DNA of 56,000 nucleotides from Diphasiastrum complanatum (lineage: Eukaryota; Streptophyta; Lycopodiopsida; Lycopodiales; Lycopodiaceae). The notes under the pieces were generated by a model. It was given only the letters and a program-made list of their open reading frames with translations. It was not told where the DNA came from and ran no database searches. Shown in pieces: positions 12,201-22,404 of this stretch. The position numbers were made by a program, and so were the translations under genes. The stretch is from NCBI GenBank assembly GCA_029204225.1, contig CM055111.1, positions 14,283,011-14,339,010 of the forward strand. Reading direction: 5' to 3'. The first letter of the stretch is position 1, and each line of letters opens with the position of its first letter.

Positions 12201-12593
12201 CTCCGCTCAGGAAAGCTAACAAACGAAGTTGCAGCTCATGGACAAGGAATCACATCGGTCTCTCTGTCGCGGAATGGCCATTCCATATTGACAACTGGCA
12301 GAGATAACTTCCACACAGTCTTTGATGTTCATACATTGGAAGTCCGGGCTAGGTTCAGTGCACCAGGTTACAGGGCAGCAACCAACTGGAGTCGTTCATG
12401 CATGAGTGCTGATGAAAAATATGTTGCTGCAGGCTCAGCCGATGGTGCTGTCTTTCTGTGGAATTGGAATTCAAATGAACTTGAAAGTACCCTAAAGAGT
12501 CATACAAGTACTGTCCTAGCTTGTGTTTGGAGTGATGTGGGTAGATCGTTGATTACCTCAGACAAAGCAGGCTCTATATGCATATGGGAGTGA
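9236..12593 (+). CDS. ATG16: autophagy-related protein 16 (coiled coil + WD40), four exons
   Basis: Exons are 9236-9367, 9928-10109, 10232-10427 and 11571-12593, all with GT-AG borders and matching phases, giving 510 codons, the usual length for plant ATG16. Exon 1 starts MAVTEERMAAAISQ and carries the short ATG5-binding helix. Exons 2-3 (residues 45-170) are coiled coil: KVENLQQELSQCYRTQAQ and RLQVEELEKQLRKAEADN. Exon 4 holds the WD40 propeller from about residue 220, with seven repeats ending in WD or equivalent (LVKVWD, KLYLWD, TIKLWD, RQWD, FLWNW, ICIWE). In yeast and animals ATG16 binds ATG12-ATG5 and directs ATG8 lipidation to the phagophore; the same role is inferred here. No stop or shift was seen, so the gene looks intact. 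Intron 3 is 1143 bp and contains a decayed copy of the exon 4 start. Confidence 0.93.
11445..11570 (+). repeat. decayed tandem duplicate of the intron 3 / exon 4 junction
   Basis: The stretch ending CTTATGCTCTACATGCAAAT (about 11447-11515) repeats the true acceptor region (about 11521-11590, CTTATGCTTTACAGGCAAAT). The invariant AG is changed to AT in the upstream copy, and its reading frame soon meets a stop. It is a silent relic of a local duplication of about 75 bp. Confidence 0.75.
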
Positions 12594-13084
12594 TGGACCC
12601 TACTTCCACCGATTTTTGACACGTTAAGAGCATCAAGTTGTCAGAGCTATTATGTATTCACGTTGACAGAATGGACCAATAGCAAGATTTGTATTTCCTG
12701 GGTTTTGAAACTATCACCGAATACTCCATTCACGTCCAATTTCAGAACATATCCGTGAGAAGCATTTGATACTATGAAGACACTTTGTTTTCTGTCTTGA
12801 CTGTCAAATTCCTGGTCAAAGTATAATGTTAAAGACTTGTATGCAAATGATTGTAACGATATAGCCAGAGTAGGGAATGTTGAAATTGAATCACCCAACT
12901 CAGTTCAATGGCCCTCTGGCCGTTATCAAGTTATTACATCACTCATCTTGTTATGTCTTCCTTCGATCTGTAAGATATTAATGCTACATTTTCAAAAAAC
13001 AAAGACATCTTCAAAAATAGAGGATGAGATCATGCTATTTTTTAGTTTTGAAAGGGACTAATAGAAACCTGAATTACACAACAT
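12594..13084 (+). other. 3' flank of ATG16
   Basis: The region after the stop is AT-rich and without a supportable frame. It presumably holds the 3' UTR; AATAAA-like signals are not decisive. Confidence 0.4.
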
Positions 13085-13261
13085 TTACAGGGGCCACGAA
13101 GCTGAGACAGCCAAATAACTTCTTATGGTGATAAAGAAGATGGTAGCTATCAAGATTTGGAGCATCAGCTCCCTAAATATCCATTCATTGCCTGCACGGC
13201 TGGGATTGGAGCCTTTGTATCCATGGCCACCAGTGACGCTCTCATTCAGCTCAGCTAATAA
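13085..13261 (-). CDS. possible last exon of a minus-strand gene, C-terminal hydrophobic tail
   Basis: The minus strand has an acceptor-like TCCCAG followed by LLAELNESVTGGHGYKGSN and then EWIFRELMLQILIATIFF, ending SASWPL and TAA at 13085-13087. The composition looks protein-like, with a polar Gly/Ser/Asn segment followed by one hydrophobic stretch that could be a membrane anchor. I do not recognise the family. No upstream exon was found within the next kilobase. It would converge on ATG16. It could be a gene fragment carried by a repeat. Confidence 0.3.
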   Translation of the reverse strand, partial: LLAELNESVTGGHGYKGSNPSRAGNEWIFRELMLQILIATIFFITIRSYLAVSASWPL

Positions 13262-13770
13262 CTGGGATTTGAGTTTTTGTATGTGGCCATGGAGCAACCA
13301 AACGTTTCAAACATCCAAACTTGAAACGTGTTTCAAATGTTTTTGTGAAAATCAACCAAACAATTGAATTTGTTTTTCAATTCTAGGGCTTCAAAAATTT
13401 GAGTTCTTTTAATATTTTGTAAGAAAAATTGCTCATTACTTGGTATACAATAAAAAAAGATCACATTAAGGAGCATAGGAACATGCAACCTTATGATATT
13501 GTTGCAAATAGGCGACAAATAAGCCACAAATAGACGTGAAAGTATTTTGTTTGAAAAAAAAGCAAAAGCTAAAAAGAGGTTTCAAAATGATGAGTTTGAA
13601 ACGAGTTGGGTTGCTACTATGCTCGTGGCTACGAGTGATGATTTTATCTAGCTTGGGTAATGGTGGGGAACAAAGCATGCTATTTTGTTTGTATTGCAGG
13701 TTTTGTGACATGGTTTGAAGGAATCTAGATTTGGTATTTATGCCTATATGAATGTTTGAATCATGCAAAA

Positions 13771-14650
13771 TTATGTTAAAAAGTTGTCCTCAACTTTACT
13801 CTCTTTCAATAATGCTAAAAAGTTTGTCTTTACTGCAACTGATGATGAGTGTATGATAGATGGTGTTGGTACCATCTCTTTGTGTCTAGAATCCCATCTG
13901 CTATTGAGGATCACTGTTACAAGTTCATTATCAAGGATCTTTTCCCTTATAGAAGCCAACTCTTTGTTGAGATACTTGATCCTTAGCACATACTCTTGTG
14001 CACTTTCATTACTTCTCCTCATGCTTTGTAAGATTTGGTTTCTTATCATAAGCACTCTTGAAGTGTTGTTGGATTCATATATAGCTTTTAAAGAATCCCT
14101 AGCTTCCTTGGCTAAAGTAAGGCTCTAGAAGGAAAGCTCCAATAGTTTTCATCTTCCTAGTGAATTGTACTTGATCGTACTTCTTGGCCCTTCCTAAGTT
14201 CTTTTCCAGATTTTGCCTCACTAGCAACTCACTAGATGTTCACAAGGACACGAGTGGCAAGATACTCTCGATATTGATTCAAAAGAACCCTTAAGAAAAA
14301 TTCTACAAAACAATGCTAAAAAAAATTGGAATTGATTTGAACCTAGAAACTCACAAAGGTCTCACTTGTCTTGATTATCTCAAATTTGGCTCCTAGCTCA
14401 ATGGACTTCTAGCCACAGTTCTTACACTCTCACAAAGATGAAATGAAGATTAGATGAGATTCTATCAAGAAATTATCAAGTCAAGTCAATTTTGACAATT
14501 TTTGGACAAAAACATGGCTAAAACTTGTTCCTTCCTCTTGATGCTTTTTCAAGACCTGTAAATCACTTTTAGAGGGCTTGACCACAACCTACAGAATTCC
14601 CCTCTTCTATTGATTTCAAGTCGGCCTTCCAATTCTAGCTTTTAGCTCCA
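13771..14650 (-). pseudogene. Ty1-copia gag remnant
   Basis: The minus strand at 13771-14055 reads LMIRNQILQSMRRSNESAQE, then YLNKELASIREKILDNELV and ILNSRWDS, the C-terminal half of a UBN2-type copia gag. Remnants of the N-terminal half lie between 14055 and 14650 with many breaks. The primer binding site and LTR follow in the right order on the minus strand. Confidence 0.7.
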
Positions 14651-14703
14651 AAACCTGCTAAAAATGGACTGTACATTTGATAAAAGATTAACTCTTGTAC
14701 TTG

Positions 14704-14715
14704 GCTTTGATACCA
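14704..14715 (-). promoter_or_regulatory. primer binding site, initiator-Met tRNA type
   Basis: The minus strand reads TGGTATCAAAGC, one mismatch from the plant copia PBS. The plus strand continues TGTCAAAGTATAATAC, the inner end of the LTR. Confidence 0.75.
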
Positions 14716-14990
14716 TGTCAAAGTATAATACTTTGGACCTCATATGAGCTAAATAATGACTCACAACATGGATTGATTGATTGATTGATTAACTATGGAA
14801 TGCAAACTAGACATTAAAGAAACAAAGAACCTAGTAGACAGAGACGAAATCTGTCTACATTTGGCCCTGTTGCCGCTTGCACTCCAACACATCATTCATC
14901 CAAAACTGTTGCAATGTTATTTTCACTTGGATCTCTAAAAAGCCTTGCCAATGACCTGTCCACACTTGCACAACCTACAAACGACATACA
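14716..14990 (-). repeat. LTR of the 13.8-14.7 kb copia remnant (outer end not defined)
   Basis: Begins TGTCAAAG after the PBS. The outer boundary is not defined because no second copy is present. A short TTGATTGATTGAT tetranucleotide repeat lies at about 14771-14789. Confidence 0.4.
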
Positions 14991-15040
14991 CAACCCCAAC
15001 AGATCTCCAAACGCCCTACAAACCGCCCTCCACTCTCGTC

Positions 15041-15910
15041 TGAGCCCTCACGCTTCATCTCGACCGAGTCCAAAAGACTCCCATCTCGACTGAGTCCAAA
15101 AGACTCCCATCTCGACCGAGTCCAAAAGTATCTCATTTCGACAAAGCCTTCACGCTCCATTATCGATCGACACCCTCACTTCCATTCTCCACTGAGTCCT
15201 TCATCCAATCTCCATCGAGCCGACGGGCTCCCTGCCTTCATCCAATCTCAACCGAGCCGACGGGCTCCCTGCCTTCATCCAATCTCGGCCGAGCCGACGG
15301 GCTCCCTGCCTTCCTCACCATCTCGATTGAGCCGACGGGCTCTCTGCCTTCCTCACCATCTCGACCGAGCCGACGGGCTCCCTCCCTTCCTCACCATCTC
15401 GACCGAGCCGACGGGCTCTCTGCCTTCCTAACCATCTCGACCGATCCGACGGTCTCCCTGCCTTCCTAACAATCTCGACTGAGCTGACGGGCTCCCTTCC
15501 CATGTTTTTCATCTCGCCCGAGTCACCTCCACTACCATCTCAACCGACTCCTCTTGCATCCAATCTCGACCAACGTCTCCTGCATCCAATCTCGACCGAT
15601 TCCTCTAGATTCACTTTCGACCAAGTCCTCCAGATACAACTTCGATCGAGTCCTCCACATCCAACTTCGACCGAACGCCTCCATTACCTTCTCGACCAAC
15701 TCCTTGCCCACCCATCTCGACTGAGTCTCCTCCATCACCATCTCGGCCGAGCCCACACTCACCTCGAGATTTGGACCGGGCCAAGTCCTAATGAGATCTG
15801 GACCGAGCCGAGTCCTAATGAGATCTAGACCAAGTCACGAGTCCTAACAAACGAGATCTGGATCGAAGCCAAGTCCTAATGAGATTTGAACTGAGTTGAG
15901 TCCTCCTCAA
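15041..15910. repeat. minisatellite region, core 37-38 bp unit x 8 at 15201-15500
   Basis: Units of 37-38 bp with core TCTCGACCGAGCCGACGGGC and a CTCCCTGCCTTC tail repeat eight times from 15201 to 15500. Looser copies (CATCTCGACTGAGTCC...) extend upstream to about 15041 and downstream to 15760. At 15770-15905 a related 28-30 bp unit (GAGATCTGGACCGAGCC) takes over. The GC content and repeat pattern differ sharply from the surroundings. The array immediately precedes the Ty3-gypsy gag and may be that element's untranslated leader. Confidence 0.9.
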
Positions 15911-16299
15911 GCCCTCTTTCAAACCCACCTCACTCGAGCCGAGCTCTTGACTCCTCATCTGACCCTACAAAAAAAAAACAAAAACAAAAACAATAAAAAA
16001 CCTTACACAAAAAACAAAAGACTATCCACCCAATGGAACAAACCTTACCCAATGGAACACCATTATGATCCCAATGCCACAAAAGACTATCCACCCGAAA
16101 TGGTGTCACCTACGTCTGAGCAAGTCCGACAACACAGGTTCTCCCGAATGAAAGCCCAAGTACACAAATTCCACAAACCCATTTGAGAGACTTGAACCTA
16201 ATAGAGCCGAGTCTTCACATGCACAAGCCCATTTTTATGGTGTTGAATCCTCACAGGCCAGAACCCACCTTAATGGAGCTTTTTCTACTCACAGAGCTC

Positions 16300-17281
16300 A
16301 TATTGAGAAATGAACTCCGAAGCTAGATCTACCCAAGTATGACGGTAGTTCAAACCCTCAAAGATTCTTACAAATCTTTGAGAATGCGTGCGACGTTTAT
16401 GGCAAAACCTCTAACAATGCTATGGTCCAACTGTTTTCTATGACCATGATTGATAATGCATGTGGATGGTTTTTAAACCTAGATCGTGACGATAAATTAG
16501 ATGGTCTAATTTAAAAGAGTCCTTCATCAAACGTTTCAAACCCTTTCGTTTGATAGAGAGTCCTTTTGTCAAATTGAGTAATATCAAGATGGCAAAAGAC
16601 GAACGCGTATGAGACTATATTGAGCATTTTAAATGTTTAAAAAGTCAATTACAAGAACAATCCATCGAACATATGCTCATCATTTGGTTCTTAGTCGGAC
16701 TTCCAAGAGGGTTAAACACGAGCTTAGATCTAATGATGAATACGAGCTTAAAGTTAGTTATGTCTGATGCCATTCGGGAGGAAGATGAAGGATCCGATGT
16801 TGACAAATCTAGAGAACGGAGAGCACATCGTGCTACTGTCCATGAATCAAAACTGAACGAGGATACTTGAGATCAGCTTTGAAAATCACAGATGAAGTTG
16901 CTTAACCAGCAACACCAAATGCAAATGGAGAAACTCATTAAGGAGTTTCAAGACACCTTGGCGTCTATCCAAAGCCATATGTCTGGTCAGCTACCCCCTG
17001 CATAGGTACTTTATAGAGGATTATAGGGCTACGCATCCTATTAATGATTGCCTTTCATATCAGCCTATTCAAGCCAATTTCATATAACGATATGAAGAAC
17101 AACCATCCCAATCTAGACATTCCTTGCCATATCATGAACACCATCCCGAAAATCCAGAAGTCCTAAGCATACAAGATGGCTATGCAATTCAACAAGGGCC
17201 ACTGAATAGCAGATGCTTCATCTGCAGTGAAGCAGGCCACTTTATGATTGATTGTACAGTAAAAACAAAGTACCATGCCGA
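16300..17281 (+). pseudogene. Ty3-gypsy gag, first part (split by copia insertion)
   Basis: The plus strand reads LDLPKYDGSSNPQRFLQIFE, then ACGWFLNLDRDDKLDGLI, FIKRFKPFRLIESPFVKLSN and IEHFKCLKSQLQEQS, the order seen in Ty3-gypsy Retrotrans_gag domains. A CCHC zinc knuckle CFICSEAGHFMIDC lies at about 17219-17260. Stops and shifts interrupt it. At 17281 the frame is cut by a copia element flanked by the duplicated GCCGA and resumes in the same frame at 22087. No protease or RT of this element was found downstream. Confidence 0.85.
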
Positions 17282-17972
17282 TGATGGAAAATGAGAAGAA
17301 TAATTCGCGAAACAATCGCGAAGAAACCGCGATTCCCTCTTGCGTCTCGGATGGAGTTCAGATGCGATCGCTGGACACTGCCAGCTGAATCACTCCTATA
17401 GTCCTCCAGAGTGTAGTCAGGCACTCGTTCATAAATTTAATGCAGCATTCAACATAGTTTCAACCAAGGTGCAGATTCAAATGAACGAGAAAGAACTCAA
17501 ACATACGATTAATAGTAGAAGCATTTGCATTCGAGATTAGACACAAATTGACATGTGCGCAAAGGCTACGATTTTCTTCTTTGATTCTTCAGGCACTGCA
17601 TGCAAATCCACGCAGTGCGTTGGTGTGGGAGAAACACGGTTCTCTCATGAGTAATCGTCTCGTTTTACTAGCGGACAGTTAGATCTCTATGGATCCTGAT
17701 CACAGAGCTCGTCTCGCACGCAGGCGGACTTGTTGTTTGTATTTTTGTCTTGATTGCTTATTAGCATCAGACTATTACATTACACTGTACGTGTATTCTG
17801 TTGATCTATATGTCAAGTATCATCCAGTAAGTATGGTCATTCTATGTGAATCTAAAATTAGAGTGAATAAACATCTACAACTAATCAGAAAATTACAAGA
17901 GTGGCAGATTAGCCATGACCTAAAATGTATCTACTGACGTCATACCATCAGATCAGATATCTTTACTTCTGG
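17282..17972 (-). repeat. 3' LTR of nested copia, inner end deleted
   Basis: Matches 21031-21760 closely up to TGGGTAC (about 17973), where it joins RT sequence. About 320 bp of the LTR together with RNase H and the polypurine tract are missing. Confidence 0.85.
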
Positions 17973-18853
17973 GTACGCACTTCAGCTATTAGCTGCTCAC
18001 TCCTGCAAAGTATCAGAGTGTCATCCACATACACAACCACAATGATGATCTGCCCATCTGAAACTTTGACATATACATTGAAATCAGCCAACAGAGGCCT
18101 GAATCCTAATGATTTCAGAGCTTGATCTTTCTTCTTGTACCATTGTCGGGCTGATTGTTTCAGACCGTAGATGCTTCTATGCATTCTGTATGCATAGTCA
18201 AGAAGTGAATTCGAGACATATCCTGAGGGTTGATCCATGTAGACCTCTTCGTCGATAAGGTTTTAGAGTAGTCAATATCGTATCTCTGAGAGAAACCCTT
18301 CGCTACCAATCTTGCCTTGTATTTCGTGATATTTTCATTTGGTCCGTATTTGAGTTTGAAAACCCAGTTGTATTTGACAGTCTTGCACTTATGTGGTAAT
18401 GGCTCCAACGTCCATTCTTGGTTCTTCCTCATGGACTCCATCTCTTCGTTCATGGCTTGGATCCATTGTGTCCTTTTCTGGACCTTCAATCGCCTCCTCA
18501 AAAGTCTGTGGTTCGTCACTGAACCCACAGAACTCTTTTGATGTGGAAGCTAAGCTGTCTGGCACATATCTTGCTAGCGCTCTTTGTGGTCTTGTCGACC
18601 TTCTGGGAGATCCTCTTGAAACAGCTATGCCTTTGCCCTTATCTGCTCTGCTTGGTCCGGAACCATCTTGGTTTACAGGAACCGCGGCAGCAAGTTGCTT
18701 CTCAAATCTTTCTTTGTTAGATTCGTCGCTCGAATGGGAGACGACTCGAAAATTTTTGTTTTCGTGTTCGTCCTCTGCTCCCTCTATCGTTGGCGGCAGC
18801 TCATAGTACTGTCTCTCCAGAACTTCGTAGCTGACATGATCGTCGTTGGCCAT
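17973..18853 (-). pseudogene. nested copia reverse transcriptase, internally deleted
   Basis: Minus-strand segments read WIQAMNEEMESMRKNQEWTL, then YNWVFKLKYGPNENI and KARLVAKGFSQRYDIDYSKT. The frame then jumps to EEVYMDQPSGYVSN, losing the part of the palm with the first catalytic Asp. It continues SIYGLKQSARQWYKK and VVVYVDDTLILC, the intact YVDD box. Upstream (18853-18500) lies the Ser/Arg-rich linker between integrase and RT. The protein stops at the junction with the 3' LTR. Confidence 0.88.
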
Positions 18854-18899
18854 TGTCCTAATCTCATCGATCTGACATCTCTCACTATTTTCACAGTGT

Positions 18900-20110
18900 T
18901 TGTGTCTGGCATGTAGACTCTGTAGTATGACGAATTGTTGTCATAACCTACCAGAAATCCCTGTTCGGCTTTCTCATCAAGCTTCTTTCGAAGCTGATCA
19001 GAAATAAGTGCATAAGCTGCACAGCCAAAGATTCTGACGTGAGACAGGTTGGGCTTTCTACCTCACCACAGCTCATGTGGTGTCGTGTGAGGAACACCAG
19101 ACTTGCCTGTTCTGTTCTGGATGTATGCGGCTGTAGCTACTGCTTCAGCGCACAGTGCCTTTGGAGCTTTCGAGTAGGCCATCATGCATCTGGCTGCTTC
19201 CATTAGGGTCCTATTCTTTCGTTCAACAACACCATTGTGCTGCGGTGTGTAGGTTGCAGTTCTTCTGTGAATGATGCCACGATCATTGCAGAAGTCAGTG
19301 AAGCGATTCGAGATGTATTCGCCACCTCGATCTGTTATGATCTACTTCACTTTGATGCCTGTACATCTCTCAGCTCAATTCACATATTCTGTGAATTTAT
19401 CAAGTGCTTCAGATTTATTCTGAATGAAATACACTCTGGAAAATTTGCTATAATCATCAATGAAGGTTATGTAATACTTTCAACCTCCTATTGAGATCAC
19501 GTTGAATGGTCCGCAGATGTCAGAGTGCACTAGCTCCAAAATCTTTGTCGTTCTATAGGAGTCTTTGATGAATGGTGTGCGTGATATCTTGCCCTTCAAA
19601 CATGCATCACAGGTGGTCAAACTAGTTGCATTCGAGATGCTGACCCCTGTTATCGCTCCATGATGGCTTGTCTGATAAAGTGCCATTGAGTTCATGTGGT
19701 AGAGCCTTCTGTGCCACAGAGAGTCTGGCGAATCGTCATGAGTCTCATGCACCTGATCTGCAGGTAGGCGTACCTTCAGATGATACAAGTTCCCTTTCCT
19801 TCTGTCTTGAGCGATGAGAGTACTGGTACTGGCATCAATTACGTTGCATGCTTCGTCAGAAAACGTCACACGCATCCCTGCATCTGCTATTCTTGCTACA
19901 GAGAGCAAGTCTTGTTGCAGAGTAGGCACGAACAGAACATCTTTGAGCCGTCTATCTCTACCATTTGTATTGAGCCATAGTGAACCAATACCGTTCACTT
20001 GATGTCTAGATCCATCTCCAAGAACTATGAATCTTGAAGGATCTGACTTCTGAAATCAGACATGATTCGTCTTGATGCAATGGCTTCAATCAGCAGCATA
20101 CAGAGCAAGA
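18900..20110 (-). pseudogene. nested copia protease remnant and integrase
   Basis: From 20110 down the minus strand shows a degraded protease end (KSDPSRFIVLGDGSRHQVNG), then the GAG-pre-integrase segment with LWHRRLYHMNS (His-Cys finger region ending CDACLKGK). The integrase core follows to about 18900: HSDICGPF, ITDRGGEYIS, HNGVVERKNRTLMEAARCMM. Stops replace Trp at several points (TGA), as expected from G-to-A decay. It would insert the cDNA; it cannot be functional here. Confidence 0.88.
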
Positions 20111-20119
20111 TCTGCACAA

Positions 20120-20905
20120 TACTTGATTCCTTAGGATATGAAAAGTTAAGACTTTGATACTCAAGGGCGAAGGACTCTTCCCCTGGGTGGATGGCACAAA
20201 AGAAATGCCTACGACAACAGGCAATGAGCTACGCGAATGGAGGGAGAAAAACGACAAGGCAGTAGCCTTGCTATCATCTTCCATCGAAGATAGTCTCACA
20301 CTTGACCTGGCTACACCCTCCAAAGCTAAGGAGATGTGGGATGCATTACTCACCAGATTTCAGACGAAATCAAGAAGTCAAATCATGATGTTGGAAGATC
20401 AGCTGACGAATTTGCAGTGGGATGGAAAAGACCTCACTTCTTTCATAAGAAAGATGAAGGATCTGTTTCTGTCACTACATAACTCTGGAATAGAGAACGT
20501 TGTGTCAACTGAGAAGCAGCTCACGTACCTGTTGAGAGCCTTGCCCAGATCATTCCAGACGACAAGAACCCTGCTCGCGAAAGATCCCGCCATGAACCTC
20601 GAAAAGGCGATTGTCGAGATTCGAGAGGAAGTCGAGGCCAAAGAACATCTGGATCACAAAGATGGTTCTAACCAGGCCCTCTACGGCAACAAAGAAAAAT
20701 CAAAGAAGCAATTTAAGCCTAAGAGGGAGTCCAATCAGAGGCAGGATCGTGACCAGCAAGCAGAGGGAACAAGCAAGGGCAACTGGAAGACCAAAGGGAG
20801 GTTGAAACAACAAGGTGCAGACAAGAAGACTTGTGTGAGATGCAGAAGAGACGGGCATACAGTAGATACATGCTGGCTCAATCCCAAGATACATGCTGGC
20901 TCAAT
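20120..20905 (+). pseudogene. copia gag in inverted orientation inside the nested element
   Basis: This plus-strand frame reads LILKGEGLFPWVDGTKEMPT, then KAKEMWDALLTRFQTKSRSQ and ends with a CCHC knuckle CVRCRRDGHTVDTCW. It is a UBN2-type gag that would belong between the PBS at 21018-21029 and the protease near 20110, but it points the opposite way. The minus strand retains what looks like the gag start context (AAGAAACAATGG) near 20910, directly at the breakpoint. A 21-23 bp tandem repeat (ATACATGCTGGCTCAATCCC) lies at 20865-20910 beside that breakpoint. Integrase and RT on both sides of the LTR pair are minus, so gag alone was flipped. Confidence 0.85.
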
Positions 20906-21017
20906 CCCATTGTTTCTTGGGTTTTTTTTTTTTTTTTGTTGATGGTTGTTTGTTTGAATGCTTGGCCTCTTGGATCTGCTAGCTTCTTGCCTATGTCATA
21001 ATTTGACAGGATGACCG

Positions 21018-21029
21018 GCTCTGATACCA
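21018..21029 (-). promoter_or_regulatory. primer binding site of nested copia
   Basis: The minus strand reads TGGTATCAGAGC exactly, one base inside the LTR edge. Confidence 0.9.
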
Positions 21030-21030
21030 C

Positions 21031-22081
21031 TGATGGGGAATGAGAAGAATAATTCGCGAAACAGTTGCGAAAAAACCGCGATTCCCTCTTGCGTCTCGAA
21101 TGGAGTTCAGATGCGATCGCTGAATACTGCCAGCTGAATCATTCCTATAGTCCTCCCAAGTGTAGTCAGGCACTGCTGATCTACGTTCATAAATTTAATG
21201 CAGCATTCAACATAGTTTCAACCAAGGTGCGAAATTCAAATGAACGAGAAAGAACTCAGACATACAATTAACAGTAGAAGCATTTGCATTCGAGATCAGA
21301 CACAACACAAATTGACATGTGCGCAAAGGCTATGATATCATCTATTGATTTTCTTCTCCGATTCTTCAGGCACTGCATGCAAATTCACGTAGTGCGTTGG
21401 CGTGGGAGAAACACGGTTCTCTCACAAGTAATCGTCTCGTTTTACTAGCGGATAGTTGGATCTCTATGGATCCTGATCACAGAGCTCGTCTCGCATGCAG
21501 ACGGACTTGTTGTCTGTATTTTTGTCTTGATTGCTTACTAGCATCAGACTATTACATTACACTATATGTGTATTATATTGATCTATATGTCAAGTATCAT
21601 CCAGTAAGTATGGTCGCTCTATGTGAATCTAAGATTAGAGTGACTAAACATCTACAACTAATCAGTGAATTACAAGAGTGGCAGATTAGCCATGACCTAA
21701 AATGTATCTACTGACGTCATACCATCAGATCAAATATCTGTACTTTTGGGTACTTGCATGATCTTGCTGGTACCTCTTTGGAGCGTGCAGGCAGGAGAAG
21801 GTTTTGTTTCCATCATTGGTTTCATTTTGGTCGTTTGCCTTCTCTCGTACTGCACCGCAAAAGATTCTCGTTCATGAATCTTTCGTGTTTGCGAACCGTT
21901 CGTCTTTGTCTGCTTTGACTTTCGTGTTCGCGAACCGTTCGTCTTCGTTTCCTTTGACTTTCGTGTTCGCGAAACTTTTCGTGCTTTGTGTCTTCAGATC
22001 TTCGAGTTCACGAATGTCTTCGTTGGGTTGAGGGCTGAAAGCTAGCAAGACTTTGTAATTAGAAACGTTTTGTTTCTTCAG
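21031..22081 (-). repeat. 5' LTR of nested copia, complete (1051 bp)
   Basis: On the minus strand it starts TGAAGAAACAAAACG and ends CATTCCCCATCA next to the PBS. It is followed outside by GCCGA. It contains a run of TTCGTGTTCGCGAA-like units (about 21850-22010) with alternating TTCG and GCGAAC steps. Confidence 0.88.
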
Positions 22082-22086
22082 CCGAA

Positions 22087-22404
22087 TGCCTCGACTGTGT
22101 TACAAAACACAGTTTCAAAGACTGTCCAAAACAACCCAGTAACATCCTACTTGCCTGCCACGTCCGATACGAATCCGGTTAGGATTCCCACAACAACAAA
22201 ACATCAGCACCAAAGCAACCAACCGCTAAACCTACTGCTCAATTGAAAAGTTCCTTGAAAACTTCTACATTACCACACGAATACCAGATCGATATTGAAA
22301 CAGAGACGCTAATTATGAAACGAGTCCTTGCAGAAAGAAAGTTAAACAGATATTTCGTCATCTGCTACAATTTCCAACCAAGAGCAACCTCACTAGAGAA
22401 TTGA
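22087..22404 (+). pseudogene. Ty3-gypsy gag, second part
   Basis: The gag interrupted at 17281 resumes here in frame. It opens with a second Cys-rich motif CLDCVTKHSFKDC, so the intact protein would have had two knuckle-like motifs. It then continues through a Lys/Thr/Pro-rich stretch to TGA at 22402-22404 with one internal TAG. Continuity of the frame across the insertion supports both the gag call and the target duplication. Confidence 0.8.

Larger units (their letters stand above)
17282..22081 (-). mobile_element. nested Ty1-copia element with inverted gag
   Basis: The element runs TG...CA on the minus strand and is flanked by a perfect 5-bp target duplication GCCGA (17277-17281 and 22082-22086). 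Going along the minus strand: 5' LTR 22081-21031, PBS 21029-21018, leader, then gag in the wrong orientation (plus strand, about 20120-20905), protease remnant, integrase, reverse transcriptase, and a truncated 3' LTR 17282 to about 17972. The LTR copies differ at roughly 7% of the first 145 sites plus a 10-bp indel, so the insertion is not recent. Two internal deletions (in RT, and RT-to-LTR) and stops make it non-functional. Confidence 0.92.

Noticed and set aside
15201-15500. Possible CRISPR-like array (regular 37-38 bp spacing)
   Set aside because: The whole unit repeats without unique spacers, and the context is a plant nuclear retrotransposon; it is a minisatellite.
15315-15828. Arg/Ser-rich frames in the minisatellite
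   Set aside because: Products of reading the 37-38 bp repeat; no start context or domain.
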